29,387 bases of DNA from a virus: the IMG/VR virus record IMGVR_UViG_3300010354_000416, positions 1 through 29,387 of that record. One strand, written 5' to 3'. Made by a program: the position numbers and the translations under genes. Below are positions 7,953 through 18,800 of this stretch, one piece after another. The notes beneath the pieces were generated by a model. The model worked only from the letters and a program-made list of their open reading frames with translations, made no database searches and was not told the DNA's origin. Position 1 is the stretch's first letter. Each line of letters starts with the position of its first letter.

Positions 7953-9958
7953 TGGAGAAGTGGACTGCGCCAGCGATTGCATCACTTCGTGGTGACAATA
8001 CGATTCCTCTTCAGCGAACATTTGCGTCGCTGACGGAGTATCTGTCAACGCTATCTGATAGTTATCTTCCTACTGGTGGCACAGCAGGTCAGATTCTCGC
8101 TAAGATTGATGCCACCGACTACAACACACAATGGATTGATAACTTCGTAGAGAAGACCAAGTGTCTTGTTAAGAGTGATAACGCCGCAACCCTTCCGAAG
8201 GGTGCGGTCGTTTATACGTCTGGTGCTAATGGTACGAATATTCTGGTGAAGGGTGCTATCGCTACGAGCGATGCGACTTCAGCCACGGTTCTCGGTTTAC
8301 TTGAGACATCTCTTGCATATAATGCTCAAGGGTATGTGATTACCGAAGGTCTTATTTCTGGCATTGACACGAGTGCGGCTAACGCTGGTGATCCCGTCTG
8401 GTTGTCGCCAACGGTTGTCGGTGGTCTTCTATTCGGTTTGGCAAACAAGCCGCACGCCCCATACCATCTTGTGTATTTGGGTGTTGTCACTCGTGCACAT
8501 GCAATCAATGGAGAGATTGCCGTACATATTCTTAACGGCTGGGAATTGGACGAACTCCATAATGTCGCCGCTCTATCGCCGTCTAATGGCGACACGATCG
8601 TCTACAACTCTACGACATCGTTGTGGGAGAAGGGCAAGTATCCTGCTGCTCAGTTGTCTGGTACAGCGTTGCCTGCAACGATCGTGACATCAAGCCTGAC
8701 TTCGGTGGGTACTCTTTCTGCTGGCAGTATTCCCTCATCGTTGATTACTGGTTTGGCGGCGTCCGCTACGACGGACACGACAAACGCAAGTAACATTACT
8801 TCTGGTACGTTGCCTTCGGCACGTTTGTCGGGTTCGTATCCGAGCGTTACTGGTGTTGGCACTTTATCGTCTGGTTCTATCCCGTCTTCATTGATTACGG
8901 GTCTTGCTGCTTCGGCAACGACAAATACGACGGACGCAAGCAACATCACTTCTGGCACTCTTCCTTCGGCGCGTTTATCTGGCTCCTATACTGGCATTAC
9001 TGGCGTAGGGACGATTACAACTGGAACATGGTCGGGTTCGTTTGGTTCGGTATCTGGAGCAAACTTAACTTCGTTGAATGCTTCCAACCTATCAAGTGGA
9101 ACGGTTGCATCCGCTCGAATTTCTGGTTCGTACACAGGCATTACTGGTGTCGGAACGCTGACAAGCAATCTTGTTGTTGACGCTTTCAATAGTCCTGCCG
9201 TCAATGTTGGTGATTGGAGCGTCAATGGTATTTATGGATCAATTTTTACTTCGTATGGTGCTCTACTTTTAGGAACATCTACAGACCAGAATCTTAGTCT
9301 TCGTTCTTATGGATCATCTAGCGTAGTTGCGATTGGTAATGGTACGGATGTAAACGCCGTGCAAATTGGGACAAACATCAATATGAAATATGGAATCATC
9401 GGCACTAACTCTGGAAATCAAAATAACTATATAAAGTTGGGTACTGGTGCCACCGACTCAAACGCAACGCTGTTCGGCTATACGGCATACGGAAACTTGC
9501 GAACCACTTGTGGTTACAACGTCGGCATTTCGTGGATCAGTACGGGTGGTGCATCACCTAACGGTTTTGTGCCAAATGCACACGCCGTTTTTTTGGCTGG
9601 AACAACGGTTTCGGGAGACATCCGTTCTAATGCCAATAACTCCACTTCATACAACACAACATCAGATTACCGATTGAAGAAAGATGTTGTTGATATTAAC
9701 GATGGAATGTCGTTGATTAGAAAACTAAAGCCAAAGCGTTTCAAATTTATCAACGATCCGTCGGAGAAGGTATTTGATGGATTTTTGGCGCACGAAGTAC
9801 AGGATATAGTTCCAGTTGCCGTATCTGGCGTAAAAGACGCTGTTGGCGAAAATGGTCATCCGATTTATCAGCAGATTGATACTTCTTGGATGGTGGCATT
9901 GCTGGCGGCTGGCATAAAGGAATTGGATCAGCGTTTGACTGAATTGGAGAAAGTATGA
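7952..9958 (+). CDS. tail fibre with C-terminal S74 self-cleaving chaperone
   Basis: 668-residue receptor-binding fibre. Residues 1-65 (ending with DYNTQWIDN) are an attachment/fibre linker. Residues ~65-230 are a beta-rich region. Residues ~250-405 are Ser/Gly/Thr-rich repeats (GSIPSSLITGLAASATT; NITSGTLPSARLSGSY). A variable AT-richer region then holds the probable receptor-binding part. Residues ~565-668 are an intramolecular chaperone (peptidase S74, PF13884): SDYRLKKDV at 571, then FLAHEVQDIVP and SWMVALLAAGIKELDQRL. In that family the chaperone drives trimer folding and then cuts itself off. The start overlaps the previous stop (TGATG) with no good ribosome site, implying coupled translation. 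Confidence 0.86.
   Translation: MEKWTAPAIASLRGDNTIPLQRTFASLTEYLSTLSDSYLPTGGTAGQILAKIDATDYNTQWIDNFVEKTKCLVKSDNAATLPKGAVVYTSGANGTNILVKGAIATSDATSATVLGLLETSLAYNAQGYVITEGLISGIDTSAANAGDPVWLSPTVVGGLLFGLANKPHAPYHLVYLGVVTRAHAINGEIAVHILNGWELDELHNVAALSPSNGDTIVYNSTTSLWEKGKYPAAQLSGTALPATIVTSSLTSVGTLSAGSIPSSLITGLAASATTDTTNASNITSGTLPSARLSGSYPSVTGVGTLSSGSIPSSLITGLAASATTNTTDASNITSGTLPSARLSGSYTGITGVGTITTGTWSGSFGSVSGANLTSLNASNLSSGTVASARISGSYTGITGVGTLTSNLVVDAFNSPAVNVGDWSVNGIYGSIFTSYGALLLGTSTDQNLSLRSYGSSSVVAIGNGTDVNAVQIGTNINMKYGIIGTNSGNQNNYIKLGTGATDSNATLFGYTAYGNLRTTCGYNVGISWISTGGASPNGFVPNAHAVFLAGTTVSGDIRSNANNSTSYNTTSDYRLKKDVVDINDGMSLIRKLKPKRFKFINDPSEKVFDGFLAHEVQDIVPVAVSGVKDAVGENGHPIYQQIDTSWMVALLAAGIKELDQRLTELEKV
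8700..9165 (+). repeat. protein-level repeats in fibre shaft
   Basis: Two near-identical blocks and a third, shorter, diverged one encode G-S-I-P-S-S-L-I-T-G-L-A-A-S-A-T-T, S-G-T-L-P-S-A-R-L-S-G-S-Y and G-V-G-T modules. The amino acids are kept but most codons differ, so DNA identity is much lower than protein identity. Confidence 0.8.
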
Positions 9959-10092
9959 GCGAGCCGCAGATTGATGCACAAAAGGTGATTGATTCGCTTA
10001 TTAGGCAGATCGCAGATATGGCTGGCAAAGTTGCCATGCTGGAGGCTTTATTGGCCCAAGAACGTGAACAAAGTAACGAAAAGGCTGATTAG
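9955..10092 (+). CDS. 45-residue helical protein
   Basis: Short gene between the S74 fibre and the internal-virion genes, found by reading the gap. ATG 9955 overlaps the fibre stop (ATGA), and the frame runs to TAG at 10090. The protein starts MSEPQIDAQKVIDSLIRQIA and continues with D-M-A-G-K-V-A-M-L-E-A-L-L-A-Q-E-R-E. The heptad-like pattern of I/L/V/A fits a coiled coil, and the tail is Glu/Lys-rich. Small coiled-coil genes at this position occur in many tailed phages and may be fibre chaperones or assembly helpers. No function can be assigned. Perfect packing between neighbours supports it as a real gene. Confidence 0.72.
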   Translation: MSEPQIDAQKVIDSLIRQIADMAGKVAMLEALLAQEREQSNEKAD

Positions 10093-10094
10093 TG

Positions 10095-10526
10095 ATGGCT
10101 TACACCGATATAGGACTAGCGTATGAACCCAAGAGACGTGCCGCTGCCCAGCAGCGGGATGCGATCATGTCCCAAAACGCCTTCAGCCGTTTCCTGTCCC
10201 AGCAACGTGGCTCACGCCAGTTGCAGGATTTGGATCGGTCGTCTTCTCGCGGCCTTGAGGGGTTTGGTGCTGGATACGGTAAGCGTGGTTTGCGGAATAG
10301 CGGTATTTACCGTCAGGCAACTTCGGACTATGCGCAGAACTGGATGACTCAGCGCAACGACATGTTGGATGCTTTGCGTCAGCAGGAGGCTCAGTACGGT
10401 TTGGCTGATGCTCAGGCTCGTGCTGGTTATGAGGATACTTTGGCTGAGATTGAGTTGGCGAAGCAACGTGACATTCTTGCCACGGCTGCTTCTTTGTCGG
10501 GCTTACGCCCATTTTTGGGGAGTTGA
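10095..10526 (+). CDS. small Gln/Arg-rich putative internal virion protein
   Basis: 143-residue protein read from ATG 10095, two bases after the previous stop; the GTG at 10092 is less likely. It is rich in Gln, Arg, Ala, Ser and Gly and largely helical (RRAAAQQRDAIMSQNAFSRF; NDMLDALRQQEAQYGLADAQ), with a glycine-rich centre GFGAGYGKRGLRNSG. It has no recognised domain. It opens a run of four genes (10,095-21,270) with similar helical composition and a giant last member, the usual place of podoviral internal core or ejection proteins, so a virion role is likely. The next gene's ribosome site (GGGGAG at 10517-10522) lies inside its end. Confidence 0.62.
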   Translation: MAYTDIGLAYEPKRRAAAQQRDAIMSQNAFSRFLSQQRGSRQLQDLDRSSSRGLEGFGAGYGKRGLRNSGIYRQATSDYAQNWMTQRNDMLDALRQQEAQYGLADAQARAGYEDTLAEIELAKQRDILATAASLSGLRPFLGS

Positions 10527-10528
10527 TT

Positions 10529-11713
10529 ATGCCTCGTTACGGTTCTGCTGATTCTGAAGAGCGTCGGATCCAGGCTGGTAAGAAGCCGTCTGGCACGACG
10601 ACGACGGTTAATCCTCGTGACAAGTTTACGAAGGTGATGGATGAGTATGGTCAGCCTACTCCTATTTGGAAGTGGAATGATCCTGCGACCCAGGCTGCTA
10701 TTGGTGCGTTTGATGCTGGTGAAGTTACTGCTAGTGGTTTGGGGAAATGGTCGGATATTGCTGATGTTCAGCGTGCCATCTTTGGTAGTAATGCCGCTTA
10801 CAATCGTGCCAGCAATCCTCCTCCTCCCGCATCTGGTAGTGGGGGCTACGGCAACTTGATGTCGGCGCTACAACAGTATGCTTCCAGTATCCCCGATAAT
10901 ACTGGGATGATTCAATCTGGTTATGCGGATCTAATTAAGTCTATTACTGATCGTTCAACGCAACAGGATGATTTGATTAAGTCTTTGTTTGGTGAGCAGA
11001 CCAGCCAGTTGGAGCGTAGTAATGCTGACATGTTGTCGCAGTTGGCGAACATGTATACGCAGGCTACTGGTGAGGTGGATCGTCAGACGGCTGAAGGTCT
11101 TCAGACGATTGATGATACGACTCAGCGTGCTTTGGAGGCTTTGCAAGCACAGCAGAATCCGTATGCTGGTTTGCAGATGCTTGCGGCTCCTTCGGTGACT
11201 GATCCGATGGCCGCTTATTCGCAGGCTGTTGGTGCGCCTGCGGAGGGTGTGAATGCTTTGCAGAATATGTTGCAGTCGCAGAATGCGGCGACAGGTAATG
11301 CGTTTAATAATTTGGCGCAGTTGTTGGGTGCTTCGCAGTCGGCTGCTCAGCAGTCTCGTATTGGTGATGTGAATGTTGCTCGTGCTGGTGCACAGCAGGA
11401 TTTGGGTGCTAATCAGCGTGCTGTTGCTTTGCAGTTGTTGAATCAACGTAATCAGCAGGAGATGGCTCAGCGTGCTCGTTTTGATGAGCAAAGGTTGGGT
11501 TTGGGTCAGAATATGTTGCAGGCTCGTTTGGGTACGTCTGGTCAGTTGAGCGATATTTTGAATAGTTTGGGTTCTCAGCAGTTGCAGACTTTGTTGCAGG
11601 AGCGTCAGGGTCAGCAGGCTACTCGTGCTGGTTTGCAGGAGAAGTTGTTGGAGTTGGCTGCTAAGGGTGTTGATGTTTCCAAGTTGATGGCGTCTCTTGG
11701 AGGTGTGCGATGA
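10529..11713 (+). CDS. Gln/Ala-rich coiled-coil putative internal virion protein
   Basis: 394-residue protein. ATG 10529 is six bases after GGGGAG and is preferred to the TTG at 10523. Residues 1-110 are basic then Ser/Gly-rich with several Pro. Residues ~110-394 are a long helical region very rich in Gln, Ala, Leu and Asn (LQALLGASQ-like and QQLQTLLQERQGQQATRAGL-like stretches), consistent with extended coiled coil. Such proteins line the inner core or are ejected with DNA in podoviruses. Codon use is strongly biased to CAG, TTG, GCT and CGT, which leaves few stops on the other strand and creates long mirror frames. It overlaps the next gene by ATGA. No enzyme motif was seen. Confidence 0.65.
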   Translation: MPRYGSADSEERRIQAGKKPSGTTTTVNPRDKFTKVMDEYGQPTPIWKWNDPATQAAIGAFDAGEVTASGLGKWSDIADVQRAIFGSNAAYNRASNPPPPASGSGGYGNLMSALQQYASSIPDNTGMIQSGYADLIKSITDRSTQQDDLIKSLFGEQTSQLERSNADMLSQLANMYTQATGEVDRQTAEGLQTIDDTTQRALEALQAQQNPYAGLQMLAAPSVTDPMAAYSQAVGAPAEGVNALQNMLQSQNAATGNAFNNLAQLLGASQSAAQQSRIGDVNVARAGAQQDLGANQRAVALQLLNQRNQQEMAQRARFDEQRLGLGQNMLQARLGTSGQLSDILNSLGSQQLQTLLQERQGQQATRAGLQEKLLELAAKGVDVSKLMASLGGVR

Positions 11714-12861
11714 CAGACTTTCAGGCTCCCAATAACTCGTATGAGATGATGCTGGCCATGTTGGGTGGCGTTAATCCCAAGTCGGTTAACACGATGCAGG
11801 ATCTGTCGTCGTATCTTTTTAATCCTCAGTACGGTATTACTGGGGATACGTATGAGTCTGCTTATACTTTGCCTGAGCCGTATGTTCCGAATACGCCTCG
11901 TCTTGATGCGTATATGAATAGTGCTAATCCTATTTGGCGTGATGTTGCTTCTGGTATTCAGGGCGGAAGCCTTGATGAGGCTTCTGCTGTTGCGGCTTTG
12001 TATAACGGTTTGGGTTTTGAATACGACACGCAGATTAAACAGGGTTTGTCTGTGTCTGATTTGCGTTCTGCGGTTAAGGAAATGTTTGATGAGAAGGAGC
12101 GGGATATGGCCGCTCGCATTGAATACGATCGCAACTTGTTGGAATCTGAACGAGAGAATGTTTTTGGTAAGGCTGGATTGCCTCAGCCGTATGATCAATG
12201 GTCCGCTGAGACGATGCCTGTCAGCGACGATTTGAAAGCGTTTCTTTCTCGTCTAACATCACTCCAGGGTGAGATTAATACGGCAAAAGATAAGACCAAT
12301 AGTGCTCAGGAACTCGCAAAGTTGCGTATGCTTTCAAAAGTTACTCCTTCCGCCAAGTCGCAAACTTCTGGAATTTACTTTCCGAATACCGAAGATCAGG
12401 CCAAGCAGTTGGCTAAGCAGATTGGTGTCAATGAAGAGTGGTTGGTTAATAGTTGGGAAGAAGTTAATACGGTCTCGGCGACGGCGCAAGAAAAACAAGA
12501 TATGTGGAAGCGCAAAATGGAAAACGAAATACGCGAAATGGGTTCTGCTGTATACGATTTTGGTCAAGATGAACTTGAGGGACGTAGGGCTAAGAAAGTT
12601 CTTGGCATTACAGCCGACAAATTTGAGGGCGAAGAAAGTCCAGAAACCAAACGCGAAAATCGTCTTTTGTTGGAACGTGCTTCCCGTCAGTCCGTTCAGG
12701 ATGAGCGTCAAAATGTGGTTAATTTGCAACGCAAACTTCTGCAGAATCAAGCGGTTGCCGCTAATAGACTCTTGGGTGAAAAGATTGCTTTGGGCATCCA
12801 AGGACGTAATCCCCTTGAGGAAGCCCTGCGTAGACGTGCCTTGGGCCTCCAAGGCATGTAA
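11710..12861 (+). CDS. putative internal virion / ejection protein
   Basis: 383-residue protein with a good ribosome site (GGAGGTG just before ATG 11710) and an ATGA overlap with the previous stop. The N-terminal third is Tyr/Pro/Asn-rich (YEMMLAMLGGVNP, YLFNPQYGITGDTYESAYTL), with several Pro-x-x-Tyr turns. Residues ~120-383 are charged and helical, ending in LLGEKIALGIQGRNPLEEAL and an Arg/Leu-rich tail. No known domain is recognised. The second half has lower G+C and more AAA/GAA codons than the first. Its place between a coiled-coil protein and the giant protein supports an inner-virion role. It is a conserved-hypothetical type, not identified further. Confidence 0.62.
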   Translation: MTDFQAPNNSYEMMLAMLGGVNPKSVNTMQDLSSYLFNPQYGITGDTYESAYTLPEPYVPNTPRLDAYMNSANPIWRDVASGIQGGSLDEASAVAALYNGLGFEYDTQIKQGLSVSDLRSAVKEMFDEKERDMAARIEYDRNLLESERENVFGKAGLPQPYDQWSAETMPVSDDLKAFLSRLTSLQGEINTAKDKTNSAQELAKLRMLSKVTPSAKSQTSGIYFPNTEDQAKQLAKQIGVNEEWLVNSWEEVNTVSATAQEKQDMWKRKMENEIREMGSAVYDFGQDELEGRRAKKVLGITADKFEGEESPETKRENRLLLERASRQSVQDERQNVVNLQRKLLQNQAVAANRLLGEKIALGIQGRNPLEEALRRRALGLQGM

Positions 12862-12879
12862 CAGCCACCCCTATTATTG

Positions 12880-15800
12880 ATGGCTGTTTACGACTCCAAT
12901 AAAGGTTTTATCAACCCCCGTCTGGCTGGACGTTCTGCCGTACAGTCCCTTCAGGACGTACTCAAACAACAGAACCTCAATACTTCCACCCAGTTGGAGA
13001 ATCCGCTCCGCAAGGACTATTGGGCTGGCGATGTCGCCAAGGCCACACAACCCGAACTTGGTGGTTGGAAGGGTTTCCTCACCGACGTCATTGAATCGCC
13101 TCTTGGTAAGGCTGTCGTCAAGGCTGGCGAAGTTATTTCCATGCCTGGTCGTGCTGTCGTCGCCTCGTTTGAGGAGTTGCGTGACGCTCTAGACGGCGAT
13201 CCAAATACTGCCGCTTCTTGGAATGACTTCACAAGAAACGTAGCCAACCCGATGTACGGGTTCGGCTCGTTGACGGGTGATGTGTTTGAGGGCGACTCTG
13301 GATGGGCCAAGTGGGGTAACCGTCTTATCGGTTTGGCTGGCGACATTGTTACGGATCCCCTCACATATGTTTCGCTTGGTGCAAACAAAGCCTTGGGTGC
13401 GGTGGGCAAGGTTGATGATGTTGTTGAAGCAGGCACTAAGGGTATGCGAATTACTGGACGTGCGGGTCGTGAAGCATTGGCTGTGCGTGTCTTGGACAAG
13501 ACTGGCAACGCCGAACTAGCCAAGCAGGTTTCACGCTATGGACGTCGTGCTATGTCGACGCTTTCGGATGACGTGTTCAAGCAGATTGGCTTGGAGCGTG
13601 CTGGACTCTACTTTATGGGTCGTCGCATCAAGGGGACCACACGTATCGGTCAGGCCACGGAGCGTGGCTTGACCTCAATGCGTGTTTGGAGCGGAGACCA
13701 TCTATTTAAGCGTGCTAACGAATTCTTTACTCTGGATGACGTGAAAGAGGCTCGCCGAGCGTTGGCTCGGGGTGTTGCGCCGACAGAACGGGCTGAAGCG
13801 TATTTGCGGATGATTGCTTCGGAGAACACGAAGCGTGCCGCTAAGGCGGCTCAAGGGCGTTATGCGCAGGCTTCGTTGCGACAGTTGGTTACTGAGGTTG
13901 GCGAGCAGAACTATCGTGCTGCTTCGCCGAATCTGTATAAGGCTCTTGAGGGTTCTGTCGCTGTTGATGCGTTGACGCAAGGTGAACGTACGGTCTATGA
14001 CCGTGTTGTTTCGTGGTTTGATGATCTGTGGGGTCGTGTTGATGCTGGGGCTAAGGCTGTTGATCCCGCTCAGACAACCAGAAAGGTCAACCAGTATTTT
14101 CCTCACGTGTTGACTGATGATGCTATTCGGTTTGTGACTACGAACCAGAGCGACTTTGCTCGCGGTTTGCGTGAAATCATTTACAACCCTCTTGATCCTG
14201 CTGGGTCGTTTAAACCTCGTATGACGATTGACGACGATTTCTTCGGCATTAAGTTGAAGGCCGACGATTTGAAGGTGGAGCGTCTCAATGAGATTGCTCG
14301 TAACGCTGGCTATAAGGGCGACTTCTTTGAAACCAACCTTGCTGCCGTTATGGACAAGTACATCGGCAGTTATGCCGAGCAGATGGGTTTGATTGCACGC
14401 AAGAAGTATCTGGTTGATAGCGGCATCTTCTCCAAACTTGAACGTGTGGATAAGGTTGACAAGGAAGCAGTTAAGGCTTTGCGTAAGTCTATGACGGATA
14501 CTGCGGCTAGCCGTTCCAACGCCGCCAAGGTTGTTCAGAAGTCTGTTGATGACATTCGTAAGATCATCAATGAGGTGACCAACAACAGGTTGGATGACGC
14601 TCAGGGTCGTTTGGGTGCTTGGGCTAAGGGTGTCGCTAGTGCAGACGAGGCTGTTGAACTTGCAGGCCGTGCGGTGGTTATGACACGACAGCATCTTGAT
14701 GAGATGTCTCGTGTCATGAACGAAACCAGTTTGGCTATCTCTAACATGTTTGAGGGTGAAGCCCCCGACATTGTACGCTATCTTGAGGATGGGCATCAGA
14801 AACTTTTGCGCGATATTGAGGACATGCGCACCAACTTGTCTGATGTTATTGCTAGCGGCGAGCAGACTGCCGCACGCTTGAAGCAGATTGAGGATCAGGT
14901 TACTTCGCTTCGTGAAACCGAAGAGATTCTGTTCCAGTTCGGCAACTCGCTTCAGATGCATATTGATGATGTGATTGACGGCAAGAACATTGCCGACTCT
15001 ATTGTCGGCGCTGATGTGTTGCGTGGCGTTAAGTCTGCTGCTAGGGGCGACATTAAGATTGCTGGTGGTAGGGACAAGATTCTTGCCGACTATGTTGCTT
15101 CACCTACATTCAAGATGCTGAATGGTGAGGCGGAGATTTCTTTTAAGAAATTGCGTGAGTTTACGCCAGAGAGTGTTTTGGACATTGTTCAATCTGCCGC
15201 CCGTGGAGAGGCGGAGATTGAAGATATTCGTGCCGCCATCATTTGGATGGACGCTGTTAGCGAAGGGGCATTGTCACGTGGCTCCCGCACCGAGCCTTCG
15301 TTGCGTCGCCTGTTTGAATTGGATGGCGAAACCAAACCTGGTTCGTTGCGTCGTATGGCCGAACTTCAGCAATGGAAGAAGGTTCTTGCTGAGGCACGTC
15401 AGAACAAAGAGTTTGTTCGTGTTGAGAAAACTTTGAACAACTACCAGAAGGTTTACGACGACATCACCACCGCTGTCATGGTTTATTATTCATCTAACAA
15501 AATGTTGGATGAGATTACTGGCGTCAAACTGTACAAATATGGTGGGTCCAAGGAGGCCCCTCTTGCCGAACAGTTGGCACGTATAACGTACGATCAAGAT
15601 CCTCGGGCTTTTGTAAAGTCTTTTCTGGCTAAGCCCGAGTATGATTCGCTGCAAACTTTTTTTGCCGACTATCTTGACGATGCCTTTGAGGGCCAGTTGG
15701 AGTCGTATGATGATTTCATCAAGAGTTTAACTCGGCTTGCTGATAGTTACGATGGCTTTGCTCAGGAAGTTGTTTTTACGTCGCAGCGTTTTGGTCAAGA

Positions 15801-18800
15801 GGCTGTTAAGACTGGATCAGTACGGTTTGATGCGATGGAATTTCTTGTTGACATTAACGATATTATTCGTTATGGCGATGCTGAGGACATTTCTGATTTT
15901 ATTGAGTTGATGTTGAGCGGTAGGGTTAAGGAAAGCCCTCGCGTCGATCCTAATGCTGGCGCAAAGTTAATTGATAACGAAGAAATTGCTGATGCCGCAA
16001 AACAGCGGAATCGTATTCCCCAAGGTGGCCCCAAGGCGAAGGGCCGTACTGGTAGAGCAACTACTGGCGGAAAATCTGTTGATGAGATTGAACGCATTCG
16101 TTCTAGTATCGGGAACCTTGAGCGACGCATCGGGCAAGAAGAAACAAGAATTTTTGTTAAGAAGAAACTTGGTGAGTCTCCAGCAGATGCCGTCCTACGC
16201 AAAACCATCATCAAGTTTTACTTGAAGGAACTCAAAGAGCAGAATGTTGCTAAGTCTTCTCTGCGTAGCATGATTGATGCAAAGTCTTCTGAGTTGCGCA
16301 AACTAAACCCCAAGGTCCGTATCGGCAATGTCAATGCGGTGTGGTCTTCGGAGATTGGCGTCAAGGCGAAGAGCGACATCATTGACGCTTGGTTTGCTTT
16401 TGAAACAGAACGACGCATGAAGGCTGTCACCGATACTCTTATTCCGATCGGCTTGATGCCCGACGAGGTTATTGCCCAGAGGATCTATCAGAAGGTTGCT
16501 AGGGAGTTTATCGGCGAAACGCAACGTGAGATTTCTAGTTTGCGTGAAGTGTCCGATGGTCTTGGCAAGATCTATCGTGCGGCCCTAGAGGGCCAGCACG
16601 CAGATGCCGCCTCTCTGCATGATGAGATCAGCAAGTTCCTTGCACAGAATAACGGCAACGTCCATCTGGCGAAGCATGCTGGTGCGGCTGGCGGATATGA
16701 GATTCGTCGTAGTTTTGAGTTGTATGGTGGACGTACGGGTGCTCGTGGCGAACTGGAGCGTCTGCGTAAACTTGAGATTGATTTGCGTAAGGCGACGACA
16801 ACTGCGGAGAAGCAGGCTATTCGTTCTCAGATGGGTGGACAAACCTATAAGGGTTTGTCTGTTGAGCGTAGAAGGTTGATGAACGAAGTTTGGATTCCTT
16901 GGTATCGTAGTGTTACTGGTCGCACCAAGGGTCGTCCTACTCTTCGTGAGATTCAGGATGCTCTTGATGCTTATGCCCCCAAGGCTTCCGCTAAGGCTGA
17001 GAAGCGTGCGGTGTTGAAGGCTGTCAAGTCTGGACAGTCTGAGATTCAGGCTAAGGCTATTGAGCGTGGTCGTCCTTATGGTTCTATCGCCGAGGATGCG
17101 ACTCGTGAAGACATGATTTCTTGGCTTGCTTCTGTCGCCGCAATTATGCGCCAACAGGCGTTTGATACGAGGAAGCAGTTTAGAGGAATCTTGAATATGG
17201 CTGATCCGTTCTCGGTTCCAACGATGGCAGATCTGGGTGTTCGTGCTGTGCGTGGTGACGCAATGCCTACTTTTATCGCAGATGTGGCACGCCGTACCTA
17301 TGACAGTTTGTTGCGTGAACGTGATGAGATTGCTCGTATTGGTATTGAACGACGACAGATTGTTGGTCAGGTTGCGCAGGCCGAAAAGAAGGTTGGTCGT
17401 GCTACCGCCGCTCGTCGTGTCATTGAGGATGAGTCTGCGGTTGCTCGCCCCTATAAGGGGCAGAGCGAACCTTACCGTGAGTTTTCTAGCGATGATCTGA
17501 AGGCGGCTCGTGAGGCTTACAAGCAGATTTCCGAGTTGAGTAATGATCCGAATTATTTGTCTGGCGTTGAGCGTCAGCAATTGAATGAGATCATCAAGGT
17601 GTTGGCGCAACTTGATCCCATTGACCAGATTTCTTTGAGCCATAGATTGAACGATGTGGCTAGAACCAAGAAGTTGTTTGAAGATGGCGCAGATATTTAC
17701 ATGCGCAACGAAAAGGGCGAGTACGTTAAGGTGACTCGTTTGAAGCAAATAGAATCTCTTGCTAGCGATCCGAATAGGGTCAAGGACGAAACTTTCTTTA
17801 TTCGTCGTGCGATTGGTGCGCCTACTGCGCAAAAAGAAGTTATGGTTGGCGGCAAGATGCAGCGAAGTGTCGCCTACAAAAATGCCATTGCCAAGTACGA
17901 AAGAGAAGTTCTTCGTGCTGACAGCATTGAAAATAAGTTTGCGGCGACCGAGGCTACTCGCAAATCAAATGCTGTTAAGGCTCAGCAAATTCGTGACAAT
18001 GCCGAAAAGGAATTGGCGCAATTTGGTGCGGCTACGGAATCTTCTATTGATGATTTTATCCCGATTCAAACTGTGTCCAATCAATCTAGGCAAGAGATCA
18101 TCCAAATTGATAGGGATATTTCTAAACTTGAAATTGAGTTGGCTCGTGCTATTAACCCTGCAGATAAGGGAAGAATGGTTTCTTCCGATTTATTTGATCA
18201 GCAATTAGCCAATGTTTCTTCTGACGCTGATCTTATTAGAAATCAAATTAAGGATCTGAGGGCCAAGAAAGAAAGTTTGCTTTCTAGGGGCGGGTCTATT
18301 GGCATTGCAAATTTGGATGCCAAGGAAATTGAAGCATTGTTTATGCCGATTGTCCAAGGTCAAGTCGTACCAGATATTGCTGCTTTGTCTAAGCCTGGTC
18401 GTTTGACTGCCGAGATGCGTCCGCTGTGGGAGGCGCAACAGGAAGTTCAGCAAAGTCTTTCTCGTGTGGGCAAAGAGATCAGATCTCTTGAACAGAAGGG
18501 TATTCGTCTTGACGACGCTTATCGGCGTCGCAAGATTTCGCGTGCCGAATACGATGTTCAGCGCAATCTGAACGAAAGCATGATTGAAGAAGCACGTCGT
18601 GACATGGTTAGTTTGCGTCGTGAATATAACAAGGCACAAATGAGGATTGAGGCTGCAGATCCCGATATTAGAAACGCCATTCTTTACAAGATCCAAGATA
18701 TCTCTGATTTGATTAACGATGGTGTGTTGACGTTGGACGATATTGTTGAGTCAGTTGCAGAGGCTGGTTCTAGAGCGAGCGAAGCAACAATCAAAGCACG

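Noticed and set aside
10955-11491. 178-codon minus-strand frame
   Set aside because: Mirror of Gln/Ala-rich coding; Ser/Leu/Arg-rich with no domain.
13702-14961. 419-codon open frame on the minus strand
   Set aside because: It is the mirror of the giant gene, caused by avoidance of codons that read as stops on the other strand. It has no ribosome site or recognisable protein pattern.
16567-16580. GGCCCTAGAGGGCC palindrome in the giant gene
   Set aside because: Short and within coding sequence; no reason to think it regulates anything.
16585-17832. 415-codon open frame on the minus strand
   Set aside because: Same mirror effect within the giant gene; the composition (Arg/Asn/Thr/Ile/Leu-rich) is that of a shadow frame.
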